DNA of 64,000 bases from contig MNCI01018314.1 of assembly GCA_015680685.1 (NCBI GenBank), forward strand, positions 31,496-95,495, given 5' to 3'. The notes under the pieces were generated by a model. It did no database searches. It had not been told where the DNA came from and saw only the letters and a program-made list of their open reading frames with translations. This DNA is from Gnetum montanum. Lineage: Eukaryota; Streptophyta; Gnetopsida; Gnetales; Gnetaceae. Below are positions 11,399-21,500 of the stretch, piece by piece. A program made the position numbers and the translations under genes. Position 1 is the first letter of the stretch. Each line of letters opens with the position of its first letter.

Positions 11399-11639
11399 GG
11401 CCAGGAGGTTGCGAGAAATGAGGCTTGGATGACATGTGTCCTAGACCCACAAGATGTTGACATGTTTATGCTACATTAACATGTAGAGTTGGTCATGAAC
11501 CTACCATGCTGTAATTATGTTGTCAGAACTGGAGATGGGTGCCAGCGATGCAAACAAGTGAAGCGCATTGATGTAGCATAGTTGCCTACTACACTGTGCT
11601 ATGCTTCGGAGTGTAGCATGTTGGCGTGGTGTAGTAGCT

Positions 11640-12230
11640 TGCTATGTTGTGCTACGCTACGCAGCATAGCATAGCATAGCCACCAATTCGAGAAAGAAAT
11701 TTGCATTGGAGATAATTTCATGTGCTGGAAGCCTTTGAAGTATTTTGACTGGTTCTGCATGTTTACTACACTATGCTACATTGTGTAGTGTAGCAACTAG
11801 CCTTAACTACGATAATGCTGATAATCTGCAACCTTTGTTCTTTGCAATGTAAAGCCTTTGAACTTGTTGATCCTGTATTGTGAGACACTTTTTGTCATTC
11901 TTGCATCATTGCTATGTTGTGCTATGCTATGCAGCATAGCATAGTGTAGTAGCCAACATAGCCTACTTTTTGCTAAATTTTTCGCTTTCTGGTAGAAGGA
12001 GCCTTGTTGAAGGACTTGGAGTCGAGCGAGGCAACTAGTTTTGAAGGCCAAAGGTGCTTACCGAGTGCAATTGGATTCACTAAGTAAGTTGGGCCTTTCT
12101 GTCTTGCTTTTGCTATGCTGTGCTATGCTGTGTAGCATAGCACAACGTAGCACTTTGTCTTGCAATAGTTTGTAGTTGATTGTCTGAAAAACTATCCTTC
12201 AAGGCCTGCTACACTACATAGCGTAGCAAA
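11640..12230. repeat. Palindrome cluster in B 3' LTR
   Basis: Imperfect inverted repeats of GCTATGCTACGC words at 11640-11685, 11764-11797, 11905-11955, 12113-12153 and 12210-12228 could each form a hairpin with little or no loop. Equivalent hairpins occur in the B 5' LTR (48450-48493, 48718-48765, 48920-48960) and the A LTR (53254-53295, 53447-53487). Confidence 0.85.
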
Positions 12231-12463
12231 CTTCTTTGACTAGAAAACTTGCCAAACTGTTTCATGCATCTTGAGCACCATCGACAATCCTCAGCATGCT
12301 TTTAGAGTGACTATCAGGGGGGTGAACTATCCAGGTTAGATAGTATGAACTTACAGCATCCATTTCCTGCCAAACAGTCATGAGGCTACCCTTGTGGAAA
12401 TGTTTGCCTCAGCCTCTAGACCCTGGTGAAGCAGAGAATGCCTTGAAAATTTAGGGTGTTTCA

Positions 12464-12479
12464 TTGGCCCCTCTTTGTT
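12464..12479 (-). other. Polypurine tract of element B
   Basis: On the minus strand AACAAAGAGGGGCCAA directly abuts the 3' LTR start TGAAACACC. The identical 16-mer precedes the 3' LTR of C (44082-44097). It primes plus-strand cDNA synthesis in this class of elements. Confidence 0.9.
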
Positions 12480-12777
12480 GTTGTCTAGACGATGGACTTG
12501 AGACACACCGACAAAGAATATGAAACACCATGAAAGACAAAATACTAACATTGCTCTTCTGTGATCACCAATATGTCATTCAGCTATGCTTAAGAGTGTT
12601 GCATTGGTCATGTAGGGAAGGTGGAAAGGCTAAATGGGGGAAGGAGGCTCAGGAGGCTAAGAGAGGGTGATTGTGAACAACTTATGTGCCATTTATTTTA
12701 GGCACATTTTTTTTTGCATAAGCTTTGCTCTTTTACACTTTTGCCTTTTACATTTGCAAACAACCTTGTCATTGTAG
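12480..12777. other. Spacer between polypurine tract and small antisense frame (B)
   Basis: No gene recognised. The last 70 bases are T-rich and end ATTGTAG, resembling a plus-strand intron end. Confidence 0.4.
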
Positions 12778-13296
12778 GATAGGTGTTTCTTTCCTGGGAT
12801 GAGTTGTGTTACATCCACATGGGGCTTTAACCTACCTATAGATGCTTCCCATGTGATGAGCTATGTTACGTGCATCATGGACTTTGCGGTTGAGCATATG
12901 GAAGAGCTTTACAGGTATCAGGAAAAGTTTGTAAAAGAGGTGAACGAGTGGGTTGTGAGTGTAAGGAATGAGGTAAAGGAGGTAAAGGGGAAGGACAAGA
13001 TGTACACTCCCAAGTAGCCAAGCTTGTCAAGACAAGAACCTTGGGACAATGTAGTGTCTTGCTTACATGGCGAAGTGCACCTCCAACTGGCATCGCTTTG
13101 GTACACATCCTGTAAACACAATAGAAAGAAAACCAGGAGAAAAGACCATGATGCAAAACAAAGGCAAAGGTCTTGCTTGCTGTGGATGCTACTGGAGCTT
13201 TGGAAATTCTTGCTAAGGCATGAGACATCCAAACTAGGATGGCCAGTAATGGCCTTGGCAGCGTTAGTGTGGAGGAGTTGGCACCGAAGTTGCTAG
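12778..13296 (+). pseudogene. Second antisense reading frame, between INT and 3' LTR (copy in B)
   Basis: After a candidate 3' splice site (AG at 12776-12777) the frame opens and has ATG at 12799: MSCVTSTWGFNLPIDASHVM, then CIMDFAVEHMEELYRYQEKF and a Lys/Glu-rich stretch ending GKDKMYTPK and a stop at 13015-13017. A further open stretch (13024-13296) follows in another frame. The A copy (281-850) is alignable, but C has different DNA here. Product unknown; a short charged helical protein or one exon of a longer gene. Confidence 0.55.
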
Positions 13297-13724
13297 GAGT
13301 TGTTGTGAATGTAGATGCTCAGGAATCCCTGCCCAAGGCAAGCATTCTTGGTTTAGCTATGAGATGGGCTACCCAACAACTAAATGTCTCTTGAACTTAG
13401 GCGCTAGCAAGGGCCAGAGAATAGCAATACTGTGGTTGGGCCACAATATTGCTGGAACTCCAGTAGCAAGCGTTGACCAGGGAAGCTACTCCTAGGGTGA
13501 TGAGCCATGGCAGCAGTAGGTCCAGAGGGTTAGCAGAATGTCATACGATATCGCCGGAGGATTAGCAAGATGCCAAGAGCAGCAACGTTGCATATGTTCC
13601 AAAGGGTGTTATCTTGGCATCATGAACTACATTCTGGAACTGCAACATCCCATCCTGTGTTGGCACGATGCATGCTCCCTTGCTTGATGAGTCATGATGC
13701 ATGTAGAAGACATGCTGTGAACCT
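13297..13724. other. Non-coding 3' region of element B
   Basis: This aligns with A 850-1180. No gene recognised. Confidence 0.5.
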
Positions 13725-14300
13725 AGTTTAAGGTCTTGGTAGACCATGTTGTGTTGGTTTAAGGTATTAGCAAATTTTGGTGCTAGTTTAAGGTCCTAGC
13801 AGACCACTGTGCCAGTTTAAGGTCCTAACAGACCGCTATGCTAGTTTTTCGTCGTAGCGGATGGTGGATGAGCTAGTTTAAGGTCCTAGTAGATCATCTA
13901 TGCTAGTTTAATGTCATGGTGGACTATTTGTGCCAGTTTATAGTCATAGTAGATTTTCTGTGCCAGTTTAACATCATGGAAGAATGCTTTGCTAGTTTTA
14001 CGTTGAGTGGATGAGCTGTGCCTGTTTTACGTCGTAGTGGACATGCTGTGCTAGTTTTACATTGTAGTGGATGTGATGTGCTAGTTTTACATCATAGCAG
14101 ACATGTGCTGAAGCTTTGCTAGTTTTATGTCGTAGCCAATGTTCGCTGAAGCTTTGTCAATTTCATGTTGTAGCAGATGTTCATTGAAGCTTTGCCAGTT
14201 TTACGTTGTAGTGGATGTTTGCTGAAGCTTTGCCAGTTTTACATCGTAGAAAATGTTCGCTAAAGCTTTGCCAGTTTTATGTCATAGTGGAAGTTTTCTT
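13725..14300 (-). repeat. 3' minisatellite of element B
   Basis: About 18-20 imperfect units of 28-35 bp with the words GCTAGTTTAAGGTCCTAGC and, toward 14300, GCTTTGCCAGTTTTACGT. It directly follows the pol stop at 14315 on the minus strand and is the longest such array in the window. Confidence 0.85.
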
Positions 14301-14314
14301 ATCTACTTCATGCA

Positions 14315-15480
14315 TTATATGTAGTATGGCTTGAGGTACGAGTGATTTACTAGATGTGAAAACTCGTTGCCATCCATGTTTGCCAGCTTGAAGGCCCCGT
14401 TCCCAAAGGCTTTTGTGACCATGTATGGACCTTCCCAGTTCATATGCTCACTGACAGCCTTGAGAAAGAGGTCTCCCTTCTGTATTGGTCATTGATGTGG
14501 ATTTGCATGATTTTTTTACCTTTTCTTGTTTTGATAATGCTTCATGCAACTAAGTGTTTGTGCACGTTCCTCCTCTATTAAGTCGATGTCGATGATCCTT
14601 GACTCATTGTTCTGGGCTTTGCTCACGACATTAGATAGGATCATCCAAAGTGATGGTACCTGCAACTGAAGAGGTAACACAACTTTAGATCCATAAACAA
14701 GACTATAAGATATCTTACCTATTGTAGTCCTGCATGTTGTCTTGTAAGCCCACAACACATAGAGGATTTGCTCATGCCATCGTCTCTTGCTATTGTTAAG
14801 CATTTTCTTTAGCAAGTTGATGATGGACTTTTTTGTGGCCTCTGCTTGTTTGTTCGCCTACGGGTAGTATGGCAAGGAGAACAATTGCCTAATGCCAAGA
14901 TTGCTGTAGAAGGTTTGGGTTTCTGCACTGCTGAACTATGGTCCATTGTGGATCATAATAGCCATGGGAAGCCCAAACCTTGTCACGATGTTGTCCAAGA
15001 TGAAGTGGCAAACCTACTGAGCTGTGGTCTTCCTAAGGGGAATGGCTTCCACCCACTTAGTAAAATGCTTGGTGGCTATGATGATGAAGCTATGCCCTGT
15101 AGAAGACTTAGATGTGATAGGGCCTATAATGTCTAGTCCCCATCACTGGAAAGGCCACATTATCTGCGTTGGATGCAATTCTATAGGTGAAACGTCTATG
15201 AGATTTGCATATCTTTGGCAAGTATCACACGTCTTGATTTTAGCCAGGCAATCATGCTCCATGTGAGGCCAATAGTACCCTAGACATCTGATTTTTGTAG
15301 CCATAGCCCTAGGTGCTATGTGTCAACCACATTTTCCCTCATGTACTTCATTAATCACCTTCTATGCTTGCCCCTCATTCACGCATGCCAGCAATATCCC
15401 GTCATAGGAACATTTTCATAGGGCATTGTCTCCCATGAGCACATATTGCCAAGCATGCTTACGGATCGCATCTCTCTGGG
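14315..15480 (-). pseudogene. Integrase domain of element B pol, degenerate
   Basis: The minus frame ends SYLKPYYI and TAA at 14315-14317. The core includes MIHNGP (second catalytic Asp replaced by His, near 14950), KQAEATKK (catalytic Glu retained, near 14860) and LKKMLNNSKRRWHEQILYVL, followed by YSLVYGSKVVLPLQLQVPSL. Stops and frameshifts are present. B is the only copy of the four to keep this Glu. Confidence 0.88.
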
Positions 15481-15639
15481 TAGATGTCAATCTGCTTGGG
15501 GGCTCTCCATGTTGCAGGTAGGCTTTAATGTTGGCATACCACTCTTGTGTGTCCTCAGTACTAATAGAGGCTATGTGTACCACCTGAGTGACAGGCTCCG
15601 TACACTAGGAAATAGAAGCTGGAAAACTTGCAAACAAGT

Positions 15640-16035
15640 GTGATGGAACATTTAATGCTAGGGTGGCCAGGGCATCTGCTATGATGTTTTTGTTGCATGG
15701 CATGTGTTGAACGTCTGTGGTTGTAAACTATTTGAGCAAGGTTTTTGCTAGGTTGCAATAGGGTTGTAGGTGTGTAGCTTTGCAGGAGTAGACCTCAGTG
15801 ATTTGATTCACAACTAGTTGTGAATCTCCGCAAATCGCTAGGTGTTGTATGCATAATTCTTGGGTAGCTAAGAGTCCCTTGAGTAACCCTTCGTACTCTG
15901 CTACATTGTTGGTACAAGGGAATGCAAAACGATAAGAAAAAGATTGTATGTCCCCAAAGGGAAAGGTAATGACAGCAGCTGCACTACCTTCTCATGCGGT
16001 TGAGGCACCATCGAAATGCAAAGTTGCCTCAAGAT
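15640..16035 (-). pseudogene. Second (archaeal-type) RNase H domain of element B
   Basis: LHFDGASTA at about 16000-16030, then AVITFPFGDI, NNVAEYEGLLKGLL (AEY intact), GDSQLVVNQITEVY and a C-terminal ADALATLAL-like end near 15660. The domain order RNase H - second RNase H - INT identifies the Tat lineage. Confidence 0.88.
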
Positions 16036-16039
16036 GTGG

Positions 16040-16500
16040 CAGGATGGTGTTGATAGTGCTAACGTGCTCATCTGGGAATTCAGGATCTATGATCGCCTGG
16101 TCATCAACGGGTGAGGTTGTGAGTTGTGTTGCTATTGCTTGACCTTTCATCGACGATTGGCTCACATAGTGCAAATCGAATTCCACTATTATTTCTTTCC
16201 ATCGGGCTATACTACTGCTTTCATACAGATTGTTTGTGATAGCCCGGAGTATGTTGCTCTTGCAAATAATGTTAATCTTGCTACAAAATAGGTAGTGCCT
16301 CCACTTTTTCAATGCAAACACTAAGGCAAGGTAGTTTCTCTCCACCTCATTGTATTTCACCTCATATGCTATTAGTGCATAACTTAGGTAATACACTGGT
16401 ATCTTAGATCCATCGTCTCATTTCTAACATAGCAGTGCTGCGATAGACGTGTATGAGGTGACAAGGTAGATGAAGAAAGGTTTGTCCCTTTATGGTGGGT
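16040..16500 (-). pseudogene. First RNase H domain of element B
   Basis: The open part reads MYYLSYALIAYEVKYNEVER, then LALVFALKKWRHYLF and NLYESSSIARWKEIIVEFDL, the usual Ty3/gypsy RNase H core. The frame continues into the linker to the second RNase H. An upstream stop separates it from RT. Confidence 0.88.
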
Positions 16501-16509
16501 AAATAGTTG

Positions 16510-17780
16510 GGAGGTGCAAAAGCTCTTCCTTCAAATCATTGAAGGCTTGTTGGCATTGCATTGTCCATTCAAAGTTAACCCCTTTCTTTAGAAGATGTTG
16601 CATAGGGTGTAACTTGTCAGTCAGCTTTGCTATAAACCTTCTGATGAACTGTACTCTACCCTACAACTCGTGCAGTTCTTTAAGGTTTGTAGGAGGTGCC
16701 AAGTTGACGATGATCTTAACTTTGTCAGGGTCCACCCATATTCCAGCCTTCGATACTACAAACCCTAACATGTGCCTGGTTCTCACCCCAAAGACATACT
16801 TTTTGGGTTAAGATGTAAATTATGCATTTGGCAACGTGTGAGGACTACACCTAGATCATGGGGATGATCAGAGGCTTCTTTAGATTTAACCGCTATATCA
16901 TCAACATAGTCATTGAGTGTTTTTAGGATGTAGTCGTTAAAGATGTAAGTCATGGATCGCCGGTAGGTTGCTCCAGTGTTCTTGAGTCCAAAAGGCATCA
17001 TAGTGTAACAAAAGGTACCCCATGGGGTCATGAAGGTTGTTGTTAACTTATGATCTAGGTTGATGCAAATTTGGTTGTAGCCAGAGAAGCCATCCATAAA
17101 GGATAACAGAGCATGACCAGCCATAGTGTCAATAAGTTGATCGATACTCGGAAGTGGGAAATCATCCTTGATCGTTTCCTTATTTAGATCCCAGAAGTCT
17201 ATATAGATTTGTATCCCTCCTATTTTCTTAGAAACTACAACGATGTTAGACATCCATTCTGAGTAATCAACTGCCTGGATGAAACTAGCTTAGTATAACT
17301 TGGTGATTTCATCCTGTATGGCCAGTGCGATCTCTGGTTTAACCTTGCGAGCTTTCTACTTAACTGATTTCATACGTAGATCTAAGATGATGTTGTGCTA
17401 TATCATCCTCGGATCTAAACACGGCATGTCGTTGTATGACCATGTAAAGACTTCAATGTTATCTTGCAGAATGTTTGCTACATCTTTATGTGTCTGTGAA
17501 TCTAGGAGGAAACTAAGTTTTAACATTTTTACTTCCTCCCTGGATGTGGTCACAGGTGTTTCGATGAGAGGGTCCTTAGTTACATCCCCAGACTCTAGAT
17601 ATAGGGCTTGGACCAGATGCTTAGGCCAATATGAGAATGCTTCTAAGGACGCTACAGTGATAACTGTGAGTGATTTCCAGTTTATTAACTCTGGGTTCAA
17701 TTTTCTTGCGAGTTCACCGTATGGACCTGTTAAAGCTAAAGGTGAAGAGAGATCGTGATGCATTTCCATTTTTGCTCGAC
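16510..17780 (-). pseudogene. Reverse transcriptase domain and N-terminal linker of element B
   Basis: The linker (17780-17398) reads MEMHHDLSSPLALTGPYGEL and has the NIEVFTWSYNDMPCLDPRM block found just before RT in plant Ty3/gypsy. RT follows: VVSKKIGGIQIYIDFWDLNK, DDFPLPSIDQLID, FMDGFSGYNQI, TPWGTFCYTMMPFGLKN and the YVDDIAVKSK polymerase box near 16905. The thumb region lies around 16560-16780. The YVDD Asp pair is intact but stops interrupt the frame. The linker starts right after a candidate 3' splice site. Confidence 0.93.
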
Positions 17781-17782
17781 CT
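17781..17782 (-). promoter_or_regulatory. Candidate sense-strand 3' splice acceptor before RT (B)
   Basis: On the minus strand CATTTTGGTAG precedes GTCGAGCAAAAATGG and the RT linker. Aligned positions in C (39099-39100, TTAATTGGTAG) and D (60167-60168, TTTATTTTGTAG) keep the AG and a T-rich tract, although the bases beyond differ. Confidence 0.5.
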
Positions 17783-17919
17783 ACCAAAATGAGATGAAAG
17801 TCTAGTCAAAGGATACCTGCTTATGGCAACTGTGCATAGTGAAAGTTTGCAAAGTAGTAATGAGATATAATCAGTAGATGTAAGTATGAAGTATGATATT
17901 AATTTTAAAATTTGAAATT

Positions 17920-18245
17920 TGCTAGTTTAAGGTCGTGGTGGACTGTTAAGACGTAGAAATACAAAACTACTAATGTAAAAGTGCAAAATTGCTGATGTAA
18001 AAATGCGAAACTTCTAGTTTAATGTCATTGTAGATTGCCAATAGGTTAGAGTATTAGTTTAATGTTGTTGCGGACTACTAAAATGCAAAGGTGTTAAATT
18101 GCTAGTTTAAGGTCTTGGAGGATCGCTAGAATGTGAAAATGTTAAACTGCTAGTTTAAGGTCTTTGCAGATGGCTAAAATGCGAGAGTGTTAGTCAGCTA
18201 GTTTAAGGTCTTTGTGGACCACTAAAATGCAAGATATTTTTATGA
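17920..18245 (+). repeat. Minisatellite at the 5' side of the antisense gene (B)
   Basis: Units of about 45-55 bp start GCTAGTTTAAGGTC (or GTCTTTGCAGA, GTCGTGGTGGA) and contain CTAAAATGCAAAGTGTTA-like runs. It lies between the RT linker and the antisense promoter. A short counterpart in C is 38925-39020. Confidence 0.75.
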
Positions 18246-18404
18246 AGGCAAACGACTAGTTTGAAGCATGTGAAAGCCTTTGACGAGTCCCACTTGCGTT
18301 AATGCAAATAGTGCTACTATGCCGTGGCAAGCATGTTGCGCTGTATGGGACACCTTGCATTAAATGGGGAGAGAGAATGACAAGTTTCCCTTTCATCATT
18401 TTGG

Positions 18405-18413
18405 CTATAAATA
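18405..18413 (+). promoter_or_regulatory. TATA box of the antisense gene in B
   Basis: TTGGCTATAAATAAGGG lies 140 bp upstream of ATG 18545. Motif, flanks (AACTTGTCAT after it) and spacing match A. Confidence 0.7.
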
Positions 18414-18544
18414 AGGGTTTACCTTTGGTAAACTTGTCATTTTTGCCGTAACAGCGTAGAGCTCACATTCTAAGCATAGAGCAATTGTGTTAACGAAGAG
18501 CGAGGCGGTTCAGCGTAGCAACTAAGGAAGAGTCAGCAAGCAAA

Positions 18545-21500
18545 ATGATGGCTCCAAGGAAGGAACACAAGCACAAGGCACTTACTAAGGTTGATGAAGT
18601 GCAGGAAACCCTAGAGTGGGTGTCGCAAGCATGTGTTGTGGTGCGAGAGAAGACACCGTTGGCCAAGAAGGCTGCTATGATTTCTCTATTTTTCTTATGC
18701 CTCTATCATTATTTTTGTCTTTTTCCTATTTTTTCTTCTACGATTTCTATTTAGCGATCTGTGTTTTCTGTCATTGTGTTTTCATTACTTTGGCATTTAC
18801 ACCATCGCTGTCGTCGATTCGGCTACAACGGATGTAAAGACGCTACGCTAAGATTGCATGCAAGGTTGCCTAGACTACCATCGCTACGGCTGTGATTGCC
18901 ATAGAGGCTTGGCCGATTTTAGCCATTTGGCATGCAAATAGCTTAGCGTACAACCCTTAGGAGGGTTTGGCTAGATGCGTGATGTGACAGCGTAACACGT
19001 GTTTTGTCGTGACGTAATGCGAATCATTGTGTCAGGCATAAGATTTTTTGGAAATAATGCAACATTTTGAACTATTCTTTGTTTAAAGATTTTTTTTAAT
19101 TTTGTCATTGCTACACTAAGCTAGGTTTGCTACTCTATTTCCATGTGTTTTGCTATGCTAGATGCATGAAAAGAATCATGCTATGCTAACTACCAAATGC
19201 TAATTCTACTATGATATATGTATATTTCACTCGGACATGGTATTAACATTTGCTATTGTGTGGTGCAGGGTAGCGCTAAGGCCAATTTTGATTGTCCTAG
19301 AAATTGTAGGGGTCTTGTGCTGCATGAGTAGACCAATGGTCAATGTTCCTCCCCCCATGCATGTGTGGGAGAGTAGGTGATCTGGTTTCGAGAAGGAGCA
19401 CAGGAGTTCTTGCAATTTCTCCTCAAACGCTTTAGTGTGATCGTTTGGTCAAGCTTGGTAAAGGAGGTAATGACCACCATAACAGAAACCCTGTTGCCTG
19501 GGGCAAATCATGGTATTCTATGATTTTTGATAGATGGAGAAATTAGTAGCAGGAAGGGAGAAGGATCCAGTCAGCACCTCAGAAATTTGAGGCGTTTGGC
19601 TTGGATCTGGGATATGGTGAAGTACAATTGCTACCATCCCTAAAACACTTTGTTCATTACGCATCACATGGTAACGTGCTTCCAAAATCCACCAGGAACC
19701 TTTTACAGTGTCGACGGGTGATTTTTGTGGTTATGTTCTTCTACGCTATGCAACGTTTGCTACGCTAGCCAAATGTTAACAGTGTGTTTTTGTTACCAAG
19801 TTTTTCATCAATAAGAATGGGCTTCATGATGACACGGATGCATTGGCCTTAGCACAGATGATGCTGCGGGAGTTTTCTTCTGCTGAGAATATGTGCACAG
19901 GTGTGATAGGCCAATGCAGGGATGAGTACAAGACCTACTCAACCTAGTATTCCAAGCTCTATTACAGATGCAAGGATTCTAGTTGGTTGGATGCAGGATG
20001 GACACCCTTTAAAATGATCATCATTGAAGATGTCTTGGTTGATCTTTTGCCATTTTTGTCACTGTTTAAACTTGGTAAGATAAACTGTGGTTTGTTGCAT
20101 GTTTGAGTGTTGTTACTACTTTCTTTGCCACTTATGCTTAGCATAACTTGTTTTTTGTGCTTTTTTGCTTTTTGTGCAAACTACTATAGGGGTGAAGAAG
20201 TCCCAGGAGGTGACAATTATAACCTCTAGGAACTAGGAGGCCAACATTTACTTCAAGTATGAGGAGGTAGATGAAAGCCAATGCTTGATATATAGCACAA
20301 CCTCGGTGTCCTTGACCAGGAACCTTTAAACCGCTGGGCTCATAGATTTATTCTTGGCCCTGAATTCAAGCATTCCTGCTGCTGAGATGCTAGCCCTAGT
20401 GGAATCCTTTTCCAAAAAGGTAGATTGCTTCCGCACTCGTGTACACGATGTGCAAGTGGTTCTTGAAATCAACGACCAGCTATTCGCAGATCTTTGTGGT
20501 GTCCCTGCTGATGGCATCCCTGTCAGGTTAAAGACCAAGAAAGAGGTGAACCGTTAGAGGGAAGACATTGAGGAGTGCCTAGGGGTTGCAAAAGGGTAGA
20601 AGGGGATCCTCATTGAGAAGGTCAAGCTGAAAACAATGAAAGATGTTTACCCAATCTTTTGTGCTCATGCGTTCCCCCAGCTACTTTCCCAAGGAAAAAT
20701 CCTTGGGATTGAGCAAGCTTGGGTGATGCAGGAGGTTATGGAAGAGGGGGTGCATTATAATTGGGCAAAGCATCTATGCAAGGGCTTCCAAACTGAAATA
20801 GTCATGCTTCATAAGAAGCACAAGTCCCATTTCAATGTGCACCACGCCTTTTACATAGCCTACTTGCGGTGTTTCACAGAGTTCCCAGTAGTTCGTGAGA
20901 ATGGATTCTAGGTTATGCGAGATCATAACCAGATTTCTAAACCATGGATTTTCTAGATTCTCCAGACCACCTGAGCCCAAGATCCCCCAGAAGCTATTTG
21001 GGAGTCATTTTTCATGATGACTAAGGATCGGGTGGCCTACAACTTTTGTGGCCAGGACAGTGTGGGAGAGGTGCCCCCTGCTGCTACAGGTAGCATATCG
21101 TAGGGGAAATGTCTCATTGCTGAGATGGTGATCACTAAGTTGCAGTGAAAGAGGCCTCATCCAGATGAGGAACCACCCCATACAGTAGAGGAAAGGTGGC
21201 CATCACTGTGGTTTAAGCTACGTAGGACACAACCTCCCATTGGTAAATGCTCCTCTGTTTGTTCGTTTCTTTACCTTTTGATTAAATGCTTGCTATGCTA
21301 TGCTATGCTGAGCAGCATAGCATAGTGTAGCACATACTTTACACTAACGTGATTTAAACTATAATGATAACATGTTTTTTGTTGCCGGAGGAAGAAGAAG
21401 AAGAAGGTGAAGAGGAAGTGTCGGCCCCCAAGTCGGGGCAACGAATAAAGACACAGGGGGCCTAGTCATAAAGGAGAGGACCCCAATCAAGAGGGAAGGA

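Larger units (their letters stand above)
10725..12463 (-). repeat. 3' LTR of element B
   Basis: Begins (minus strand) TGAAACACCCTAAATTTTCA and ends ...TTTTTGGTCA. It is collinear with 47539-49280 and related to 52271-54117 (A). By hand, about 5 differences in a 138-bp AT-rich stretch (10885 on) but about 23 in a 122-bp stretch near 10741, mostly transitions. It contains a TATA box and several large palindromes. Confidence 0.95.

Noticed and set aside
11640-11685. Rho-independent terminator
   Set aside because: The hairpin lacks a T-run and the sequence is a plant LTR, not bacterial DNA.
16539-16811. Plus-strand frame over RT of B (and 3768-3986 over A)
   Set aside because: It is the complement of the RT thumb region; it recurs because RT is conserved.
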